Shown piece after piece: positions 58,939 to 64,000 of a stretch of 64,000 bases of DNA. The stretch is from Corticium candelabrum (Eukaryota; Porifera; Homoscleromorpha; Homosclerophorida; Plakinidae). The translations under genes and the position numbers were made by a program. The first letter of the stretch is position 1; each line of letters opens with the position of its first letter. The stretch covers positions 894,001 to 958,000 of the forward strand of contig NC_085090.1 of NCBI RefSeq assembly GCF_963422355.1. Reading direction: 5' to 3'. A model generated the notes under the pieces. That model did no database searches and was not told the origin of the DNA. It worked only from the letters and a program-made list of their open reading frames with translations.

Positions 58939-60512
58939 TTGCAAGTTGTTGCTCTTCTCTCATTGGCCATCATTTTTATGGACTCTACTGCCTGTACCGA
59001 TGTCAGTGGTCTCTGCCATCAGCTCCAGACAAACCCAACTAGAGACCAAGCGCGTATAATTTTTCAAACAATCGGTCACTCTTATTCTTCGTACGCTACA
59101 CCAGCAAATCCAAGTCAACAGCTCTATCATCGACGAGACGCCATTGCGCAGCAGCTTCTCCCGAATGAAACACAAAATCTGCAGCCAATCGTAGTTGAAG
59201 GTGACGGCAACTGCTTGTTTAGATCCTTTTCTACGCTGTTCAAAGGAAACAAAGAATCTGACCATCTTGAATTGAGACTACGAACGGCGCTTGAGCTCAT
59301 CACAAATGAAAACTATTACGTAGATCTTTGCAAACGGCGGGCGTCGGAAGTGGCAAAACAAACAGCTTTTTCCACAGCAAGCTGCCCGAGTGTCTTTCTA
59401 TCAGAACAACAGGAGTTCGTATGTCTTCTAGTGCTACTAGGAAAGTTCGTTCAGACAAAAGTTTCTGCATGTCCAGTTCAGCAATTTAATCTAGATTTTG
59501 ATTGATGCCACAAGCTATTGAAGCACTACAATAACAACAGTTTATCAGGTGCATTCCAGAGATTAAGCTAGCCATATGGGGTGTAGGGTTTCCCCTGAGA
59601 GTTACCGCAAATTAGATGCAGTAGCCGGATGTACTGTTCTCAACAAATTAATAGTGGCACTGACTCATCTAGAGAAGAAACGCGCTACTCAACCAAAGAA
59701 TGTTCATGTCTTCTTGGATGGATTGCCACGATGTGGATGTCATGAGCAACCACATTGTCCTTAAATTAACATTTCAAACCACACAACCACATTTTTGTTT
59801 GGTTGTACAATCCACCTATACTGCAAATTGCTAGTTAGGTCTCAATTAGTTAGGCAAGAAATGTGCATGAACAAACTTCTCAATTAATTTTAGTTTCAAT
59901 TACAAACGTGAAACCCACCTTTTGCTAATATGATCATTTGCAGTTGCAACTAAGGAACCAAATGAAACTCAGTCTGGGCTAACTAAATTGAGTTGACGAC
60001 AGAATGTACATGATATGTGCTACTCTGTTGTAGGTGCAGTTGATGATAACTTCACAACAGATTTGAGAAAAGAGGCAGCTCTAACCTGTTGCCTGGGCAG
60101 GCATGCAACGATGCTGCATGTTTTGTTCATCACCAACGTGGTGGGAACCAACGACAAATGCATTTATCCTAGTCGCTACTACAATGTACTTCGTCCACTA
60201 CTCAACTATACAGCTACTCCCTAAGCCAACGCGACAGACACTTGCGTAGCTCTAGTGTGGTCAAGCACAAGATTGCCTGCTACTTCATCTTCTCCGTTGC
60301 AATCGACTCCCAACCATTTGTTCCTCTACTGCCAGTTACGTCTATCCAAAAATGCTTGACTATAATGCCAAGCGAAGGCATCCCATTCCGGCTAGTCTAG
60401 CGGGTAGCAAATCACACCAACAGCTCACGCTGACAAGTTTCGTTACCACTGGGAGCAAAAAGAAGAAGCAGTGTGATGAAAAGGACAGTCCTTTGATCAC
60501 CATTCTCTAGAT
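58939..60512 (+). pseudogene. OTU-domain copy 1 (decayed)
   Basis: ORF 58939-59505 carries VVEGDGNCLFRSFSTLF, the OTU Cys block (Cys codon 59212-59214). The homologous frame is lost after about 59400. It resumes after an acceptor-like ttgttgtag at 60033, with LRKEAALTCCLGRHATMLHV and CIYPSRYYNVLRPLL. This parallels copy 2, where a similar sequence ends in SVYPTKFRFACHAF. A TAA (60222-60224) and a frameshift at the His block (PNH, then FVPLLPVT) follow. The tail (MLDYNAKRRHPIPASL, then QQLTLTSFVTTGSKKKK) ends at 60512. The excess length over copy 2 between the Cys and His blocks, about 580 bp, may be an intron or insertion. Confidence 0.65.
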
Positions 60513-61506
60513 GAGTCTTGCACCCTGCAGTGTTCTCAACAAGAAATGTCTGAATCTGGATCTTTTGTACTACCATCCATTACTAATAGTGATCATAGTA
60601 CTGAACACAGTTACTGGTCCACACTGACCGTGTTGGTCAAATTGATAGCCCGGGTGCTCCGGACAACCACAAATATTGGATGGGCAACCAAAAATGCATC
60701 TGCAGGTAGCCCGGGACAACTACGCAATGTTTGGGCAACATAGTTGTTCTTTGCTAAGATCCAATAGTTTCTGTTGTCGATAAAGAGTCATACTGTTTTT
60801 ACCTAAAGGTCTAGCTAGTCGTGTTGTTCTATCTTCGTTTCTTTGTAATCAGCAAGAGTGAAGGGTGTGACTACTAATAGCATCTATTGTTCTGAGTATC
60901 AATTACAATACTGGTCTAAGTCGGTCATGGGGCAACAAGTAACAACAACTTACTGGTGCCTTGTGATGGCAAATAGCCTTAGCAAGTGGCATTCAATTAT
61001 GAAAACGCCTACCCAGTGGCTTACTGCTGTCAACAGTTGTTGTCAGCAAGTATATTGCTCCTACTTTTCTAGATATCGATAAAGTCATTGTAGAGGGCAT
61101 GTAGATAAATCCTGTAGATAACATAAAACCTTTGATTTGTTGACAGTCACAAAACTGGTTCTTACTGTAAATACACTGTACAGCTAGCAAGGCATCAAGG
61201 TCAGATTCCTAGAAGCTGACGTGACTTCAAATTAATGGTTTCCTCTCTTGTAAGCTTAATGGTTGTGGTTAGTAAGTAGAGCAAGTATTGTAAGTTCCAC
61301 AGCTGAAGCATAGTCCTTTGTTTCATGAGTGTTTGCCATTCTCTGCTCTTGGTTGGTTTTGTTCTTCTTCTTACTTAATTAATTGAGACTGTGTAACTAA
61401 CATTACGTTACAAGAAAGGCTCATAGTAATTATCACCCACCAGATTACAACTATATAATAGGCAACCTGATATCACATGTAGACCCATGATGCTCCCTCA
61501 CGTGGA

Positions 61507-61535
61507 TGACTCAAACGGACAATGACTGTGACTCA
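61507..61535 (+). promoter_or_regulatory. Two TGACTCA (AP-1/bZIP consensus) sites in short repeats
   Basis: TGACTCA occurs exactly at 61507-61513 and 61529-61535 within imperfect copies of gactgtgactcaaccggatgat; a third copy has the variant TGTCTCA. They lie about 110-140 bp upstream of the TATA-like box of OTU copy 2. A regulatory role is inferred. Confidence 0.4.
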
Positions 61536-61642
61536 ACCGGATGATGACTGTGTCTCAACCGGATGACTAGAGTCTAGGGTATGCACTGAGTATGGGGCAT
61601 GGAGAGATAATGATCCAGATAGTCTATGCCAAGTACACAATC

Positions 61643-61650
61643 TATATAAG
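61643..61650 (+). promoter_or_regulatory. TATA-like box upstream of OTU copy 2
   Basis: TATATAAG, 80 bp before the ATG at 61730. Spacing fits a short leader from a TATA promoter. Confidence 0.45.
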
Positions 61651-61729
61651 AACACAGTTTCTAGCACTAGGATTAGAAGTAGTAGTTGTTACTGTTCAGC
61701 AAGTTCAACACGAATTTTAGTAGTGCGGT

Positions 61730-62572
61730 ATGGCTGATTTTTTGTTTTCAACGCCCACCATTGGTAGATTTGAAATTGATCACGTTGCTACTCAGTTACT
61801 GCCAAAGGATGCTCCTGACAATTCAGTACCAGTGAAAGTGTTAGGAGATGGTAACTGTCTCTTTCGGGCTGCAAGCTTTCTAGCTTATGGCAAAGAGGAC
61901 CACCATGACCAACTTCGTGGTGCTGTGATGACAGAGGTAGATGACAACGTCGAGCACTATGCTGATCTGTTTCTAGGCCATGCGCGTCAAGCCAGTGGTG
62001 ACTGTCAATGTGTAGGTCTACTTTCCCAAACTCTTGGCGATGGACCAAGCCACACGTTTTCCTCATTGCTGATGCAAAAGTCTTCTCTTCGTGATTCATA
62101 CATTGCTGACCTAGAAGCAGAACTGAGATTATGTTCAAAGTTGGGTACTTGGTGTGGCATGCTTGAATTAGCTGGCTTGGCTACTGTCTTTGGACGCTCA
62201 GTACGCTCTGTCTACCCAACAAAGTTTCGCTTCGCTTGCCATGCTTTCATGAATGCTACATTTTATCCTCGTCAGCTAGTGCAACAAGAACTGCAGCAGG
62301 AACAAATCCCCGCAATAATCATGTGGTATTGCATGACAATGTCGGCGGGAAAATCACCCAGTCCAAACCATTTTGTGCCCTTGGTCATCCCAATGACGGT
62401 CTCATCTGGAACCAAAAGAAAGTCAACGACCGAGTCCTTCGCTAAACCAAGGAAACACCTCTCAGCAAGGAATAAATCTTCTCATCCAGTTTCAAAAAAC
62501 AAAGCATCAAACTTTGTTTGGCTTTGTAGGACTAGAAACAGAACAATCTCATGTGAAGATTCCATCACCTGA
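61730..62572 (+). CDS. OTU-family cysteine protease domain protein (copy 2), upstream of a hAT transposase
   Basis: 280-codon ORF of the OTU (ovarian tumour) deubiquitinase superfamily. The catalytic block is LGDGNCLFRAASF with Asp40 and Cys43; the His block is SPNHFVPLV with His214. Between them lie LRLCSKLGTWCGMLELAGL and VRSVYPTKFRF, as in the other two copies in this window. OTU proteins cleave ubiquitin-type isopeptide bonds; activity here is inferred from the intact triad blocks only. The C-terminal part is basic (GTKRKSTTES, KPRKHLSARNK). A +1 frame change between 62514 and 62572 would join it to a Thr-rich linker and then the transposase frame at 62802-63836, so the original product was probably an OTU-hAT fusion. 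A promoter-like TATATAAG lies 80 bp upstream. Confidence 0.75.
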   Translation: MADFLFSTPTIGRFEIDHVATQLLPKDAPDNSVPVKVLGDGNCLFRAASFLAYGKEDHHDQLRGAVMTEVDDNVEHYADLFLGHARQASGDCQCVGLLSQTLGDGPSHTFSSLLMQKSSLRDSYIADLEAELRLCSKLGTWCGMLELAGLATVFGRSVRSVYPTKFRFACHAFMNATFYPRQLVQQELQQEQIPAIIMWYCMTMSAGKSPSPNHFVPLVIPMTVSSGTKRKSTTESFAKPRKHLSARNKSSHPVSKNKASNFVWLCRTRNRTISCEDSIT

Positions 62573-64000
62573 ACATTCCATCTCATCACTTGATGAAAGT
62601 AGCCACGCTCAACATGACCAGAAATTGCAATTACTAGCAACCTCGCCTACGGCAATAACACAGGCAACAACAACAACAATAACAACAACAACTACAACAG
62701 CGTTGCGATTATCAACATCAGCGTGTTCTCTTTTTCCAACTATGAAACTGAGTGTGTCCTCATCAATAGAGTCCACGGATCCACAGATGGGTTCAGTCTG
62801 ATCACGGGAAAACCAATCCGCGTATCATGAAAGTGAAGTAGACAAGGCACCAAAAGAACCGAAGGCTACATTTCGAAATTCTGACAGACAGTTGCATGGA
62901 ACCAAGAGAAAAGCAACTCGACGCGGGCTGACCGAGAAGCTTGCTACATACAGTTGGCTTCGTCATGATGCAGAGAAAAACCATCTGTATTGTGAGATAT
63001 GCCGGCGCCATTGCAAACCTGACTCGTTTAGGCATTGTTCTTCATTTGTTAGCGGGTGTTCTATTTTTAAGGTAGAATCTTTAGATAAACACCAATCCTC
63101 CGTTACCAACAAACGCTGCTCTGAAGCTGAGTCTGCCATGAGTTCTCTATCATCTTTACCAGCTGCAGTTTTTCGTATGAATGAGAAAACTACAAAGCAG
63201 CTGACAGTGTTATTCAATATCTCTTATTTTATTTTAATGAAAGATCGGCCGCTGTCTGACTCCCGTGATCTAGCCTCGTTACACCAGAAAAATGGTGTTG
63301 AACTGATTGAACAGTACATCAATGACAAACAATGTCGTGAGTTCATACGATGCATATCTCAGAGTCAAAGACAGCTTCAACTTGACAGAATCAACAACAA
63401 GACTTTCCAGTTCTCCATTATGCTAGATGCATCAACGGACAGTTCACAACACGAAAACGTCATCTTTTACATTCGTTACTGCTCAGACGAGGAAACAAAA
63501 CCCGTAACCGAGTTTTTTGCATTTGAAAGTTTGCCCGGTGGAGATGCTGCATTATATATGAAAGTTTTGGAAGATACTTTGACTGATCGGGGCTTGCAGG
63601 ACTGGAAGCAGAGACTGATTGCTTTGGGAACAGACGGCTGCAACGCCATGCGTGGTGTGCACAATGGCCTAGCTGCAAGGATTGAGCGACAGGTGGCTGG
63701 GGTTACAACCATTCATTACATTGCACATAATCTACAGCTGGTAATTCTAGATGCTTCTAGAGATGTACCATACCTGCGAGAAAAGTTTGAACCAACCAGC
63801 AAAAAGCTTTTTAACTTTTATTATTACTCTCCTTAAAGGCAACGTAATGTCCATCACATAGCTGAGGTGTTGGATAACCATATCATGCAGCTTGGAGACA
63901 TACGTGCAATTAGATGGGTGGCAAGTAAAGTTCGGGCATTAGAAGCATTCAGGCAAGATTGGAGTACAGTTGTTACACATCTGCAGCAACTTGTTGCAAG
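62514..64000 (+). mobile_element. hAT transposase with TTF-type zinc finger, broken by two in-frame stops, continuing past window end
   Basis: One reading frame runs through 62514-64000, interrupted by TGA at 62799-62801 and TAA at 63834-63836. The first part is a Ser/Thr-rich linker with a polythreonine tract (62658-62700). Then come a basic segment (GTKRKATRRGLTEK) and a TTF/BED-like zinc finger (YCEICRRHCKPDSF, GCSIFKVESLDKHQ, NKRC). The hAT catalytic region follows, with FSIMLDASTDSSQHENVIFY (first Asp), RLIALGTDGCNAMRGV (second Asp), and IHYIAHNLQLVILDA where C-x-x-H is usual and Cys is replaced by Tyr. After the TAA, the same frame continues RQRNVHHIAEVLDNHI and AIRWVASKVRALEAF, normal for the family. 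The stop replaces a lysine-like codon (SP-stop-RQR). The dimerisation tail lies past the window. Confidence 0.8.

Overview
The window is animal (metazoan) nuclear DNA. It has spliced genes with GT/AG introns, vertebrate-like domain families (RECQL4 with a Sld2-like N-terminus, three-repeat MYB with the animal C-terminal motifs, Death and ankyrin domains, a fibrinogen-like lectin, a sterol Δ7-reductase), many (AC)n microsatellites and a dense load of transposon debris. Compact introns, intronless genes and this repertoire suggest an early-branching invertebrate. A sponge is my best guess, but this is inference and no species call is made. All exon models were built by hand from splice sites, reading phase and remembered family motifs; no search or alignment software was used.

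Layout. 1-12243: a RECQL4-type helicase on the minus strand. Ten exons are assembled, with phases that agree, and the 3' part runs off the window start. Its introns hold a LINE relic, a TTAA-flanked element, a Mutator-like element with long inverted repeats and 9-bp target duplications, and two copies of another inverted-repeat element. 12903-26960: a MYB gene (13 coding exons, about 598 aa) on the plus strand, head to head with RECQL4 about 660 bp apart. 27640-30420: decayed Roc-COR/Death-type gene debris, minus strand. 30480-31870: Ty3/Gypsy-type pol and LTR relic. 33182-34627: intact single-exon secreted fibrinogen-domain protein. 35070-42400: mostly repeats and unassigned sequence, including a CAGGGGCG-type hAT MITE and a tandemly repeated coding-like segment. 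43429-44769: sterol Δ7-reductase reading frame broken by exactly one UAG. 45265-46708: two MITEs. 47166-47608: charged-repeat (STPR-like) ORF. 48495-57808: ankyrin-coiled coil-Death gene (9 exons, 378 aa), minus strand.

The most unusual content is a family of OTU (cysteine protease) sequences. Three diverged copies occur within 9 kb: 54445-55330 minus (inside the large intron of the ankyrin-Death gene), 58939-60512 plus, and 61730-62572 plus. The third copy keeps the Asp-Gly-Asn-Cys and Asn-His-Phe catalytic blocks. It is followed directly by a TTF-type zinc finger and a hAT transposase that runs to the window end, interrupted by one frameshift and two in-frame stops. This looks like an OTU-carrying hAT transposon lineage, or a host gene derived from one.
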